Source: Candidatus Poribacteria bacterium (GTDB lineage Bacteria > Poribacteria > WGA-4E > WGA-3G). From it: a DNA stretch of 64,000 nt. Positions within the stretch are counted from its first letter, which is position 1, and each line of letters starts with the position of its first letter. The stretch spans positions 25,340 through 89,339 of the forward strand of contig JAPPII010000076.1 of NCBI GenBank assembly GCA_028820845.1. The letters are read 5' to 3'. A program made the position numbers and the translations under genes. This document shows positions 18,316 to 27,218 of the stretch, piece by piece. The notes beneath the pieces are model-generated. The model made no database searches. It was not told the DNA's origin and was given only the letters and a program-made list of their open reading frames with translations.

Positions 18316-18628
18316 AATTAAAAAAGCCCTCTCGTTCCAACTTTGGAGACGAGAAGGACACTTACACTGACCTTACCGTGGTACCACTCCAATTCCCTTT
18401 CTCATTTTTATTGACGATATTAGGACTTACAAAGTCCATCTGTCACGAGAAAGAGCACTCTTTGGGACGCAATAACGGGCATCATACCGGCGAACCCTAC
18501 TTATTGTTCAGATTCGCAGCTCCAGGGCGACCTTCAGTCGTGGGAACTTGAGGAGACCTTTCAGCCCGTGAGTCTCCCTCTCTTGCAAGCCTTGACGACT
18601 TACTCCTCCCCTTCAACGCTTTTTGGGT
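18316..18628 (-). promoter_or_regulatory. T-box leader of the ilv operon, specifier GUC (Val)
   Basis: Read on the minus strand the leader shows the T-box landmarks in order: the GGAGTAAGT S-turn region near 18605-18598, the AG-bulge segment AGAGAGGGAGA with terminal loop GGGCTGAAAGG, the specifier loop GAAGGTCG at 18535-18528 followed by GGAGC, a stem with CCCGTTATTGCG, and the T-box core GGAGTGGTACCACGG at 18390-18376. Helix AGTCGT/ACGACT closes the specifier side. Aligned to the usual GAA-n-codon layout, the codon is GTC at 18531-18529 (Val). Uncharged tRNA-Val would pair with codon and core and favour antitermination. The element ends in the terminator just upstream of ilvB. Confidence 0.9.
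18320..18358 (-). terminator. T-box intrinsic terminator
   Basis: On the minus strand CCTTCTCGT pairs with ACGAGAGGG, followed by CTTTTTT. It lies directly after the T-box core, which is the place of the competing terminator in this riboswitch class, and about 60 nt before the ilvB start. Confidence 0.85.
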
Positions 18629-18673
18629 AATCTATTTAATTTTTTATTAAGCACGCCGTTTTAGATAGCAATT

Positions 18674-18997
18674 TTACAAATGACTAATAAAGGTTTCATC
18701 ACCTGACTCTGATCGCCTAATCTCGGTATGCTTTTTTCGCAATTTAGGGACAAAGATTAACCACAGAATCACGTTCGGAATCCATAGCAAAAAATTATAT
18801 GGTTGAGGAATCGTGAAAAGTAAGCCAAGAAATACCGAAACCGTGATCCAAGCAATAACAGCGGTCCTCCTTATAAAGGCGCGTTCTATCGGACCTTTCG
18901 CGCTTTTTATGCTCAGATAGGTCCCAAGTACACCACCCATGGTACCGACTACACCTCCGAAGATACCACCAATCCAACCGATAATAGCTCCATCCAT
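18674..18997 (-). CDS. Small membrane protein, unknown function
   Basis: 107 residues with a glycine-rich first helix (GWIGGIFGGVVGTMGGVLGTYL) broken by a basic stretch (SAKGPIERAFIRR), then two hydrophobic helices (AWITVSVFLGLLF and FLLWIPNVILWLIFV) and a charged tail. The layout suggests an inner-membrane protein with three helices. GGAGGTG upstream of the ATG makes the start firm. It ends about 45 nt before the T-box leader; the ilv promoter may lie in its 3' end. I recognise no named family. Confidence 0.75.
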   Translation of the reverse strand: MDGAIIGWIGGIFGGVVGTMGGVLGTYLSIKSAKGPIERAFIRRTAVIAWITVSVFLGLLFTIPQPYNFLLWIPNVILWLIFVPKLRKKHTEIRRSESGDETFISHL

Positions 18998-19235
18998 GTT
19001 TCGTCACCTCCACCTGAAAAAGCAGCTAACGACGTTTCCGAACGGAATTATCTTTACACCTTATTAAGTATAACACATTTAAAGGGAGATGTCAAACGAA
19101 ATTTGATTTGCTTATAAAATTTCGTTTGATAAAAATAAATTGATTATAACAGGACTCGGACAGAGACATCTAATCAACATGCCCTAAAGTAGCGCGGTAT
19201 GTTTTCTATATGTAACAGTTTAGGACATTTAATTT

Positions 19236-19264
19236 TTGACAAAACTACCATACTATGATAGTAT
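19236..19264 (+). promoter_or_regulatory. Promoter of the methylase gene
   Basis: TTGACA at 19236-19241, 17-bp spacer, TAGTAT at 19259-19264. The -10 overlaps the right arm of the palindrome ATACTATGATAGTAT, so a repressor bound there would block RNA polymerase. The leader to the start codon is about 53-60 nt. Confidence 0.65.
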
Positions 19265-19288
19265 ATACATAAACAGCATCATAGTATA
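19250..19288 (+). promoter_or_regulatory. Operator-like palindrome plus downstream half-copy
   Basis: ATACTAT-G-ATAGTAT at 19250-19264 is a perfect 7-bp inverted repeat centred just upstream of the -10. Eleven bases ATCATAGTATA at 19278-19288 repeat the right half (ATGATAGTATA at 19255-19265) with one change, about 23 bp downstream, or two helical turns. This resembles the autoregulatory sites of restriction-modification controller proteins or of methylases with helix-turn-helix regions. No separate controller gene is nearby. Confidence 0.5.
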
Positions 19289-19323
19289 AAATCAATGACT
19301 TTTAGCACCGGAGTATAAAATTG

Positions 19324-22005
19324 ATGGCTCAAAAATACAAATCTATCTACTTTCCCGAGCATCCAGGGGAAACACCTCAGAAAAAATCTCTAACTTTGGC
19401 ATTCGGCAAGGAAACAGATGAAATCTATGAATGTGTTAAAGGACTTTCAAGTGCTGAACTCCGTGAACTATTAGGTGGTGACTATCAGGTTCTTGTAGCG
19501 AATGCTAAAGCCGATAACTTACCTCTGAATACTTACTGTCTTCACCAATTAGAGGAATCCATAAATCTCATTCAAGAGCCTGCCTTTCAACTTCAACTAC
19601 CGGGCATCAATGCCAAAACGGAATTATTCGATCCAGTGAGTGTAACTTTTAAGGGTGGACGAAAAGAGCCTTTCGCTCGATGGTACCCGTATTTAGAAGG
19701 TTATTCCACTCAATTCGTGGAATCTATCTTGGAAAGGTACGCTCCGGATGCCCAAACCATCCTTGATCCATTCGCTGGAACAGGAACAACTGCCTTCGCT
19801 GCGTCAGAACTCAACAAAACTGCCTATTTCTGCGAAGTAAATCCGGTTTTGCAGTTTATAAGTTTGACTAAAATACGAGTCAGGCGATTAAAATCGTCTC
19901 AACGTTCCACACTGGCTCAGGCACTGGCACAAGCCAAAGTTTCACTAAAAGAACTTGAAAAATATCCACTAAATCATACGCTCCACCAAGCCTACATACG
20001 AACTTTTGGTGATAGTTTATTTTTTCACGATCTCGTTTACGACCAAGTTTTACAGATCCGTTCGTGGATTGATGAAATCTCTCTTGAAAACCCGATCTTA
20101 GCCGCCCTCGTCACAGTTGCGGCCCTGTCAGCACTTGTCCCCTCATCTCGAATGAAACGATCTGGCGATTTGAGATACAAAACAATCAAGGAACTTGAAA
20201 GGCAAATGGTCCCATTCGTTGAAGGGATTTGTCAAAATATTGATCAGATGATTCAGGACATCCGAAACGATGTGGACGGATTGAGAAATGAGCCGTTGCT
20301 AATATGCGAAAATGCCCGTTCGTTAGATAGTATCTCACCTTTAGGTATTGATACCGTAATAACAAGCCCGCCCTATGTGAATGGAACAAACTATTTTCGC
20401 AACACAAAGATAGAATTATGGTTTTTAGGGTGTTTAAAAGAGAAGAAAGATTTGACGAGATTTCGCGAGGCTTCTTTAACGGCGGGTATCAACGATGTGA
20501 CCGTTTCTAAAACGCCTCCGGCATCTCATCCAGATGTTCAAAAGATTGTTTCTAAACTGGAAAAAAATGCCTATGATTCCCGTATTCCACGCATGATTGC
20601 CTGTTATTTTGGCGAAATAACAAAAGTATTCCGAGCAATTCGCCCTCACTTGACTTCTGATGCGACTGTTGCAATCGACATTGGGGACTCTTGCTATGCG
20701 GGCACTCATGTTCCAGTAGATAAGTTGTTGTCGGCATGTTTGCAAGAGCTGGATTTTGTCCAACAAGATTCCGTGACGTTACGAAAACGCAAATCTAGAG
20801 GCGGAATGTTGCTCAAACAATCACTACTTGTTTTTAGGCACACTTTGAAACAAAGAAGATATAAATCTAACCAACGAGTTGGGACATGGCATACTGAATG
20901 GGGTACCTTCAAGCAAAACCTACCTCACCAGAAAACCCCCTTTATAAAACGGAACTGGGGACATGTGCGGCATTCGTTATGCTCTTACCCCGGTAAACTT
21001 AAACCGGCTATTGCCCACCATTTGGTACAAACATTTGTTCCAGAAGATGGACGAGTTTTAGATCCATTCGCGGGTGCTGGTACAATTCCATTCGAGGCAA
21101 CACTGGCTGGCAAACACGCCTACGGTTTTGAGATAAGCCCTGCCGCTTTTGCGATCGCCAGTGCAAAGGTTCAAGCACCTACAGAACAAGATTGTACAAC
21201 GGTTATTGAAACAGTGGAAGATTTCATCGGCTGCCATTCAACTACAGACGCAGAAATCACTGAAGCGAAACGTTTCGGGTTCAATGGGAAAGTAACGGAA
21301 TACTATGAGTCCCAAACTTTGGCGGAAGTTCTCTTGGCACGACGCTATTTTCAAATTCATCCACCAGAAACACCTGAGGAATGGTTTGTATTTGCCTCGT
21401 TGCTCCATATTTTGCACGGTAATCGTCCGTATGCCCTTAGCCGCCGCTCTCATCCACTTACGCCTTATAAACCCACTGGACCTTATGAATATCGTTCCCT
21501 AATCAATCAACTACGGGCAAAAGTTCAGCGAGGGTTGGCTGAAGATTTGCCTACGAATTTTCGGCAGGGAAAGATACTTTTCCAAGATGCAACGAATTGG
21601 TGGCCTAGAGAAGTAGAGCAATTAGATGCCGTTATTACGTCCCCGCCGTTCTTCGATAGCACCCGATTCTATTCCGCGAATTGGTTAAGATTATGGTTCT
21701 CTGGCTGGTCCGCTGATAATTTCAAAACAGGACCATCAGTTTTTGTTGATGAGAAACAGAAAAGTAGTTTTGATGTATATATTCCGATTCTTCGCCAAGC
21801 GAAAGAACGTCTTAAATCTAATGGTGTGGTTGTCTTGCATCTGGGCAAAAGTGCTAAGTGCAATATGGCGGCTCATTTACGAGAACTTGGTAAGAGGTGG
21901 TTTCGGTCAATAGACCTTTTTGACGAAAGCGTTGCCCATTGTGAATCTCACGGTATTCGCGACAAAGGAACAGTTACATCTCATCAGTATCTTGTTCTGT
22001 ATTAA
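19324..22005 (+). CDS. DNA methyltransferase with two tandem N4/N6-MTase domains
   Basis: About 893 residues, roughly twice a single-domain enzyme. Module 1 has the SAM-binding motif DPFAGTGTT at about 148-156 and catalytic TSPPY near 344-348. Module 2 has DPFAGAGT near 580 and TSPPF near 770. Each module therefore has its own motif I followed by motif IV, the order of alpha/gamma amino-methylases; SPPY and SPPF fit N4-cytosine or N6-adenine methylation. The two halves may modify the two strands of an asymmetric site. GGAG at 19310-19313 fits ATG 19324 (10 nt) or TTG 19321 (7 nt). The 3' end overlaps the convergent HNH nuclease gene by 32 bp. Function within an R-M pair is inferred from context. 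Confidence 0.88.
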   Translation: MAQKYKSIYFPEHPGETPQKKSLTLAFGKETDEIYECVKGLSSAELRELLGGDYQVLVANAKADNLPLNTYCLHQLEESINLIQEPAFQLQLPGINAKTELFDPVSVTFKGGRKEPFARWYPYLEGYSTQFVESILERYAPDAQTILDPFAGTGTTAFAASELNKTAYFCEVNPVLQFISLTKIRVRRLKSSQRSTLAQALAQAKVSLKELEKYPLNHTLHQAYIRTFGDSLFFHDLVYDQVLQIRSWIDEISLENPILAALVTVAALSALVPSSRMKRSGDLRYKTIKELERQMVPFVEGICQNIDQMIQDIRNDVDGLRNEPLLICENARSLDSISPLGIDTVITSPPYVNGTNYFRNTKIELWFLGCLKEKKDLTRFREASLTAGINDVTVSKTPPASHPDVQKIVSKLEKNAYDSRIPRMIACYFGEITKVFRAIRPHLTSDATVAIDIGDSCYAGTHVPVDKLLSACLQELDFVQQDSVTLRKRKSRGGMLLKQSLLVFRHTLKQRRYKSNQRVGTWHTEWGTFKQNLPHQKTPFIKRNWGHVRHSLCSYPGKLKPAIAHHLVQTFVPEDGRVLDPFAGAGTIPFEATLAGKHAYGFEISPAAFAIASAKVQAPTEQDCTTVIETVEDFIGCHSTTDAEITEAKRFGFNGKVTEYYESQTLAEVLLARRYFQIHPPETPEEWFVFASLLHILHGNRPYALSRRSHPLTPYKPTGPYEYRSLINQLRAKVQRGLAEDLPTNFRQGKILFQDATNWWPREVEQLDAVITSPPFFDSTRFYSANWLRLWFSGWSADNFKTGPSVFVDEKQKSSFDVYIPILRQAKERLKSNGVVVLHLGKSAKCNMAAHLRELGKRWFRSIDLFDESVAHCESHGIRDKGTVTSHQYLVLY

Positions 22006-23017
22006 AATCCACCTCCTGATGAATTACTTGCTGGTACTCCTGATTGGCTTGACGTACCCAAGCAGGCGAAATAATTGTCGAATGCTGAAAAAAATCAAAA
22101 TTTTCATACTGTAAAATCCGATTACGTAGTTTGATAATTTCTGACCTATAAGGCGCATATTTTGTTAAAAGTTGATCTACTTGTTCAGAGATACTAAGGC
22201 GTTTAATTGCTTCAGGATTATAATGCGGTTGCCCAGCAAGCGTTTCATACTGAACGCCTGTGAGGACAGCAAGGTTCCTTAATTCGCTATCTGAGTAATA
22301 TGCTGAAGGCCACTTGTCTGACTTCTCGCTGTTATGCTCTCTGCATAATAGTGTTGCATTTTCAGTTGTCAGGGGCCACAAAAAAACGGCAGGAAGGGTA
22401 TGATCAAGTGGACGTTCTTTAGTACCAACTCCTTGTAGGTCTTTCCCGCATTTAAAACAACGATAACTAAAACGTTTGTAGATATTTTCGCTTTCAATTT
22501 TTCGGCTTCCAGAGAGATCCAAATACATTCGCCGTTTTTGGGCAGCTTCACGGTGTTGATCTGTCAACCGAGTTTTATTTTTAATGGCGTTGTAAACTGC
22601 TTTGCATAATTTGCATTCGCTCTGACGGCCAGACCTTCGATCACTATGTCGGTCAAATAAATCAAGCGATTTAATCGTATTACAGATGATACAATACTTA
22701 TATTCCCGCGCTTCCTCAATATAATCATCGTGCAGAATCGTAAATGTCCCTTCTTCAATAATGGAGTGGTCTCTCTGGTCTTCCAGTTTGTACGCATAGA
22801 ATTGAGTTTCGTCGCCTGATAACATAACTATTTCACAAGTCGGGCAGGTAATTTCAAAATCATCGCCAATTTCGTCTTTACGAACGAAGATAAATTCAAG
22901 ACATTCGCTATTTAAACACTGGAACCCTTTGAAAACCACGTCTCCCATGCCGCGAACATGCTCTGCACGAATCTGATTCGTTTTAACGACCTTTGTATAC
23001 GGTTTGCGTCTCGGCAT
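21974..23017 (-). CDS. HNH-family nuclease with two zinc-binding clusters, probable restriction endonuclease
   Basis: 347 residues. Cys pairs C34/C39 with C58/C61 look like a zinc ribbon. C109/C112 with C135/C138 form a second cluster. Then comes an HNH core: C187/C190, D205-H206 in LDHTLP, N220 and C225-x-x-H228-N229 in LLCREHN. HNH (beta-beta-alpha metal) enzymes nick or cut DNA, and many type II restriction enzymes have this fold. It converges on the double-domain methylase with a 32-bp tail overlap, the common arrangement of a methylase with its cognate nuclease. The C-terminal 100 residues are helical with no known motif. The recognition site is unknown. Confidence 0.8.
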   Translation of the reverse strand: MPRRKPYTKVVKTNQIRAEHVRGMGDVVFKGFQCLNSECLEFIFVRKDEIGDDFEITCPTCEIVMLSGDETQFYAYKLEDQRDHSIIEEGTFTILHDDYIEEAREYKYCIICNTIKSLDLFDRHSDRRSGRQSECKLCKAVYNAIKNKTRLTDQHREAAQKRRMYLDLSGSRKIESENIYKRFSYRCFKCGKDLQGVGTKERPLDHTLPAVFLWPLTTENATLLCREHNSEKSDKWPSAYYSDSELRNLAVLTGVQYETLAGQPHYNPEAIKRLSISEQVDQLLTKYAPYRSEIIKLRNRILQYENFDFFQHSTIISPAWVRQANQEYQQVIHQEVDFNTEQDTDEM

Positions 23018-23055
23018 ATTTACCCTCGCAATAGTTCCGGTCAGTTAAAATGATA

Positions 23056-23172
23056 TAGGACTTACGCAAAATTGCGTTAGAACACCAATTCTGATATGAT
23101 TAGACACCGATTCCCACAGAATTCGGCACCGTTGCAAACCGAACTTATCATTCTTTTCGTGCGCAAGTCTTA
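23056..23172. repeat. Diverged MITE-like element sharing only the terminal repeats
   Basis: Starts TAGGACTTACGCA and ends TGCGCAAGTCTTA, nearly the same 13-bp inverted ends as the 122-bp elements at 39046 and 62580. Its interior is unrelated, it is 117 bp long and has no flanking duplication, so it is either old or a different subfamily. It lies 38 bp upstream of the HNH nuclease start. Confidence 0.6.
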
Positions 23173-23282
23173 AAGTAGAAACTATCGACGAGATTTTAGT
23201 CTGCCCCATACGACACTAATTTTGCCAGTTGGGTCCACGGCTTGTGTCGTTGCGAAGCGGTTTGAGATGAATAGGAAGAAAT

Positions 23283-23318
23283 AGCGGGTAGGATTGAAAC
23301 ACCTTCACTCCTCCCGCT
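23283..23318 (-). terminator. Hairpin downstream of sodA
   Basis: On the minus strand AGCGGGAGGA and TCCTACCCGCT form a stem 25 nt after the sodA stop. Only a short mixed T-run follows, so termination may be partly factor dependent. Confidence 0.55.
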
Positions 23319-23343
23319 ACTGAAATCCGAAATCTACTACAAA

Positions 23344-23949
23344 TTAGGCGTTTGCTACATAGAGTTCATTGACTCGCGTCCAATTGATGACGTTTCCCCA
23401 TGCTTCAACGTAGTCTGGACGTAGGTTTTGATACTTTAGATAGTATGCATGTTCCCAGACATCGAGACCGAGCAGGGGAACGTGCCCTTGCATGATCGGA
23501 CTGTCCTGATTCGCAGTGGAGTAGATCTCCAAGCCGTTATCCCCAAGGACGAGCCATGCCCAACCCGAACCGAAACGTGTGGTCGCAGCTGTGACAAACT
23601 GCTCTTTTGCAGCTTCAAGCGAGCCGAAGGTTGAGGTGATAGCTGCTACGATTTCTCCACCGGGTTCGCCACCGTTGGGGCTCATAGTAGACCAAAAGAG
23701 CGAATGATTGGCGTGCCCACCGCCATTGTTGATGACAGCTTGGCGTTTATCCTCAGGCACCTGATCAAGATTGGCGAGCAATTCGTTAACATCCATATCG
23801 GCGACAGCCCCGAGTCCTTCTAAGGCAGCGTTGAGGTTGTTAACGTAACCTTGATGGTGTTTACCGTGATGGATTTCCATGGTTCGTGCGTCAATGTGAG
23901 GCTCCAAAGCATCGTGAGCATAAGGGAGCGCTGGTAATGTGTGTGCCAT
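23344..23949 (-). CDS. sodA: Superoxide dismutase, Mn/Fe type
   Basis: 201 residues; disproportionates superoxide to oxygen and hydrogen peroxide in the cytoplasm (no signal peptide). Metal ligands are visible: H27 in MEIHHGKHH, the His in GHANHSLFW, and the Asp and His in [15 protein letters not shown] followed by [11 protein letters not shown] is the wording usual for Mn-dependent enzymes, although cambialistic use of iron cannot be excluded. AGGAGG lies upstream of the ATG. It is monocistronic, with a terminator-like hairpin after the stop. Confidence 0.95.
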   Translation of the reverse strand: MAHTLPALPYAHDALEPHIDARTMEIHHGKHHQGYVNNLNAALEGLGAVADMDVNELLANLDQVPEDKRQAVINNGGGHANHSLFWSTMSPNGGEPGGEIVAAITSTFGSLEAAKEQFVTAATTRFGSGWAWLVLGDNGLEIYSTANQDSPIMQGHVPLLGLDVWEHAYYLKYQNLRPDYVEAWGNVINWTRVNELYVANA

Positions 23950-24097
23950 TTAAAAAATAGCCTCCTAATAGTGTTTTTTGATATTCAAGCAAAGTGCTTA
24001 ACAATCAGGGAAAGTATAACAGATTTATCGGAAGTGTGCAAGTTTTTTCTGAAGGGCGCGATTTCAAACTTTACGGGTCAAAAATAATAGACGGAGA

Positions 24098-27000
24098 TTA
24101 GTCGTTCGATTGGTTATCTTCAGAAACTGCGCCGACACGGCAAACCCGCTTATAGGCGCAATAGTTACAGGGCTGCGTTTTGTTACGGGGGGTCAATGGC
24201 TTATCACCATGCTCTTCAGAATCCACAAACCCGTATTCATCAGTCTCTACAACGCTGTCTGCGTCGGTCGGTGAAAAGGTTTTGACGCGGGTAATGAGTG
24301 GGAAGTTGCCGTCGCTTATTTCGTTAACATATTGTCCAAGATAACCATTCACGCGGGTGATTACCCTATCAAATTCCTCGTCGGATAACATCTGCTGTGT
24401 TCTTCGGGATAACACGTATGTCTCTCCTCTGGCAGATTCCTTTCCAATACCGAGTTGAATTTTGCAGTCGTTCAACCTGACTTTATGATACAAGCCTGCT
24501 GCCGATTCGTATCCATTCCCTAGTAGTTGCCTCACAATTTCAAGATAGATAGGCAATTGGAGAGCTCGTCCCTCAAGAATATCTTTGATTCCAGGTGTTA
24601 AACTTCCGGTTTTATAATCAATAACATTAAAAACACCTTCTCCTATATCAATACGGTCAATTTTGGCATTGAGAGGCACATCACCGATACAGATAGGTTC
24701 GACCCGGCTAAGGACTGAATCGGTTATGCCTTTCCGACGGCCAACGCTGACCTCAAAATAGCGCGGGGCAGTGGTTACATCGCATTGTCGTTCCACTGCA
24801 AGCCATTGGTTCAACCTAACTTTTAAGAGTGTTTTGTCTACCTCCCGAAATAGATCTTCGGATGTAGGATCCCCGATCCCCTTATCTATGACATCAGATA
24901 ACTGCCGTTTTGCTGCTTCAAAGCCTGCTTCGTCACACTGACTAATAGCCGGTTGTTCTCGACGCTGGTCATAGAATTCAGCGAGAATGTTGTGAGCTAA
25001 CTCGCCCATTTCCAAGGCAGATAAGCCTTCAGTTTCTTCTTCATCTTCGCTACCGAGTTTTAAAACTTCAGATGCAAGATACTGAAATGGACATTTAGCG
25101 TAAGTTTCCAAATCTGTGATGGAATAGGTCCACTGTCTCCGTTTTCTTAAACGATCTCCGCTTTGGGTAGAAAGCGAACCTGCTGTCAACACCCCTTCAT
25201 AATCCAAAAGGTCATGTATCTCCTCTCGACTTTTTTCGACTTCAACAACATGCTTTATTAGGGGGCGCATGTGTTCTAAACGCTTGGGGAATATCCCATC
25301 AAGGGGCGTATCTGCTGCCCATACGTGCTTGCCGTAGGTGCTGAGGAAACTGGGGATACTGCCTTGCATGGAATCATCGACTTCTTCAACCTCCTTAATC
25401 TTAGCAACTGCCTTCAATTGCTCAAGGAATGGTGAAGGGATGAGTTCGGCTTCACGCTCACGTTGTGGGACAAGGAGATATAATCGCTTTTGAAAAGATT
25501 TGAGGACCCCATAGAACATAAACCGATTATTGTACAGATGCTCTTCTTCAGTCCGATACGGGTGACTTGGAAGCAGTGGGTCCGGACTATAATTCTCTGG
25601 AAAATTGCCCTCTACAAAATCACATAAAAAGACCGTGTTAAACTCCAAACTTCTCAGTTCACTGAGTCGAGTAATTTTGACGGTTTCTGCCTTTGTTATT
25701 ACTCTGTTTTGATAGCTTGTGTGCTTTGCAATGTGATGGAGTTTCTGGATATAATTACCAAGGAAATCAGACCCAACGCCTTCCGACATTAAAACGCTGC
25801 AGAGGTTCTTAACAATCCTATTGAATTGGCGATATGCCTCAACTTCGGCTTCAACAACTTCCGGGCTTCTTCCGAACATCGGGTTTAGAATACGCTGGAG
25901 GACCTCTCCCTTTTTGAGTAAGTGATCAACATACTCCTGAAACTTACTTGGGTGAAACCGGTGTGTGTCGGATACAGGCTTTACCGTAGAAAAATAAGTA
26001 TCGTTTAGTGGCGTACGATCTGACGAAAGGCGAGAAAAGATTGATTTGGCAACCTCTGACTTTGTCAGCGGCGTGCTTTCCCTAAGCGAATAGGGGATCC
26101 CATAAGCAGGGAAAATCTCAGCGATACGGTCTTGGTACAACCCTATATTGTAGCAGGCAACGCAGACCTCACTCAACTTGCAGTCGTCGTCTGAGACGTG
26201 TTTTTGGATACCGCGTGCAATTTCCTCAACCTCTTCGGAGCGGTCAGCGGGTTTCAGGACTGTAATCTGAGGTGGGTCATCAGCATTATGGTTCAGATGC
26301 GTGGACGTAGCATCGGCACGAAAGAGGTTCTCGGCGAAATGCGGATGTTGATCGGTATCGCGTTCATAGTTCGGATCAATGTAGGCGCTTGCGGTCCTAA
26401 ATTGCGAGACGAGATCGGTGATGTTTTTATATAAACCCTCATTTCCTTCAAGCCAGTCGGTACGGAACCACATTTCTATCTGGGGTATCTTGGCAATGTG
26501 AGTCAAGATTTTGATGTCGGCTTTAGAAAGGGCGGTAAATCCTTCAACAACAACAAGATTGATGCTTGGAAATGCCCCGATCATAAGTGAATCAAAGTTG
26601 TTAGCGTTAGCAAGGTGCAGACGCTTGCCTTGTTCATCTATCCAACGGTCTCCGAGTTTGGTTTCATAATCGTTACAGATGCGAAAGAAGTCATCTTCGG
26701 TTGGATTTTGTGATTCGCCATCTCCAATATTTAGCGCGTTCTCTCCATATTCCTTAAGGCGGTTAATTGTGTCTGCGATGAGAGAGAGCGTGCTGTCCGG
26801 CACAGGAATGTTTTGGCTGGGTCGGAAGGTATCATAACGGTGGGAATTAGGGTTGACCGATTGAGGATTTGCTATTTCATGCAGCCAGAGGTTTTGGACT
26901 CCTTGGGAGATGTTCAGTCTTGCTGGACGGACCTGGTTATATAGCCTTTGAATGAAATTTCCGAGTGTATAGACCCGCAAGTTGGCAACCGCTTGGTTGG

Positions 27001-27196
27001 GATGATAACCAACCAATTCGCGTTGGCGATGCAAACGTGCGGAATCGGTCGGCACAACAACGACAAAGGTGTGTGCTCTATTACTCTGAATGCGGGTTTT
27101 AAGGATATTTTCAATACCTGGCATCTGTTCAATAAATGAAGGAAAGCGATTGGAAGTATGGAAGAATAGAGGGGAAAGCCCTCCTGGACCTTCCAT
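24098..27196 (-). CDS. addB: AddB-like exonuclease subunit with PD-(D/E)XK domain
   Basis: 1032 residues, near the AddB norm. AddAB resects double-strand ends for recombination. The N-terminal half has helicase-fold remnants (VVVVPTDSA, FNTVFLCDFVEGNFP, LYLLVPQRERE) but no Walker A lysine, so it should not hydrolyse ATP at that site. The C-terminal nuclease has the motif VIDYKTG followed by QLPIYL. Cys in YAKCPFQYL plus CNYCAYKRVC near the end make up the four-Cys iron-sulfur staple typical of AddB. It starts 22 nt after metG; an inner ATG (27124) is also possible. An AddA partner is not in the window. Confidence 0.8.
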   Translation of the reverse strand: MEGPGGLSPLFFHTSNRFPSFIEQMPGIENILKTRIQSNRAHTFVVVVPTDSARLHRQRELVGYHPNQAVANLRVYTLGNFIQRLYNQVRPARLNISQGVQNLWLHEIANPQSVNPNSHRYDTFRPSQNIPVPDSTLSLIADTINRLKEYGENALNIGDGESQNPTEDDFFRICNDYETKLGDRWIDEQGKRLHLANANNFDSLMIGAFPSINLVVVEGFTALSKADIKILTHIAKIPQIEMWFRTDWLEGNEGLYKNITDLVSQFRTASAYIDPNYERDTDQHPHFAENLFRADATSTHLNHNADDPPQITVLKPADRSEEVEEIARGIQKHVSDDDCKLSEVCVACYNIGLYQDRIAEIFPAYGIPYSLRESTPLTKSEVAKSIFSRLSSDRTPLNDTYFSTVKPVSDTHRFHPSKFQEYVDHLLKKGEVLQRILNPMFGRSPEVVEAEVEAYRQFNRIVKNLCSVLMSEGVGSDFLGNYIQKLHHIAKHTSYQNRVITKAETVKITRLSELRSLEFNTVFLCDFVEGNFPENYSPDPLLPSHPYRTEEEHLYNNRFMFYGVLKSFQKRLYLLVPQREREAELIPSPFLEQLKAVAKIKEVEEVDDSMQGSIPSFLSTYGKHVWAADTPLDGIFPKRLEHMRPLIKHVVEVEKSREEIHDLLDYEGVLTAGSLSTQSGDRLRKRRQWTYSITDLETYAKCPFQYLASEVLKLGSEDEEETEGLSALEMGELAHNILAEFYDQRREQPAISQCDEAGFEAAKRQLSDVIDKGIGDPTSEDLFREVDKTLLKVRLNQWLAVERQCDVTTAPRYFEVSVGRRKGITDSVLSRVEPICIGDVPLNAKIDRIDIGEGVFNVIDYKTGSLTPGIKDILEGRALQLPIYLEIVRQLLGNGYESAAGLYHKVRLNDCKIQLGIGKESARGETYVLSRRTQQMLSDEEFDRVITRVNGYLGQYVNEISDGNFPLITRVKTFSPTDADSVVETDEYGFVDSEEHGDKPLTPRNKTQPCNYCAYKRVCRVGAVSEDNQSND

Positions 27197-27218
27197 ATTT
27201 CGAGTTAAGAACCTTTTG

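Noticed and set aside
18421..18437. TAGGACTTAC in the T-box leader, like a MITE end
   Set aside because: It is the left arm of a short hairpin (GGACTT-AC-AAGTCC) inside the T-box RNA; no matching inverted end or target duplication is nearby.
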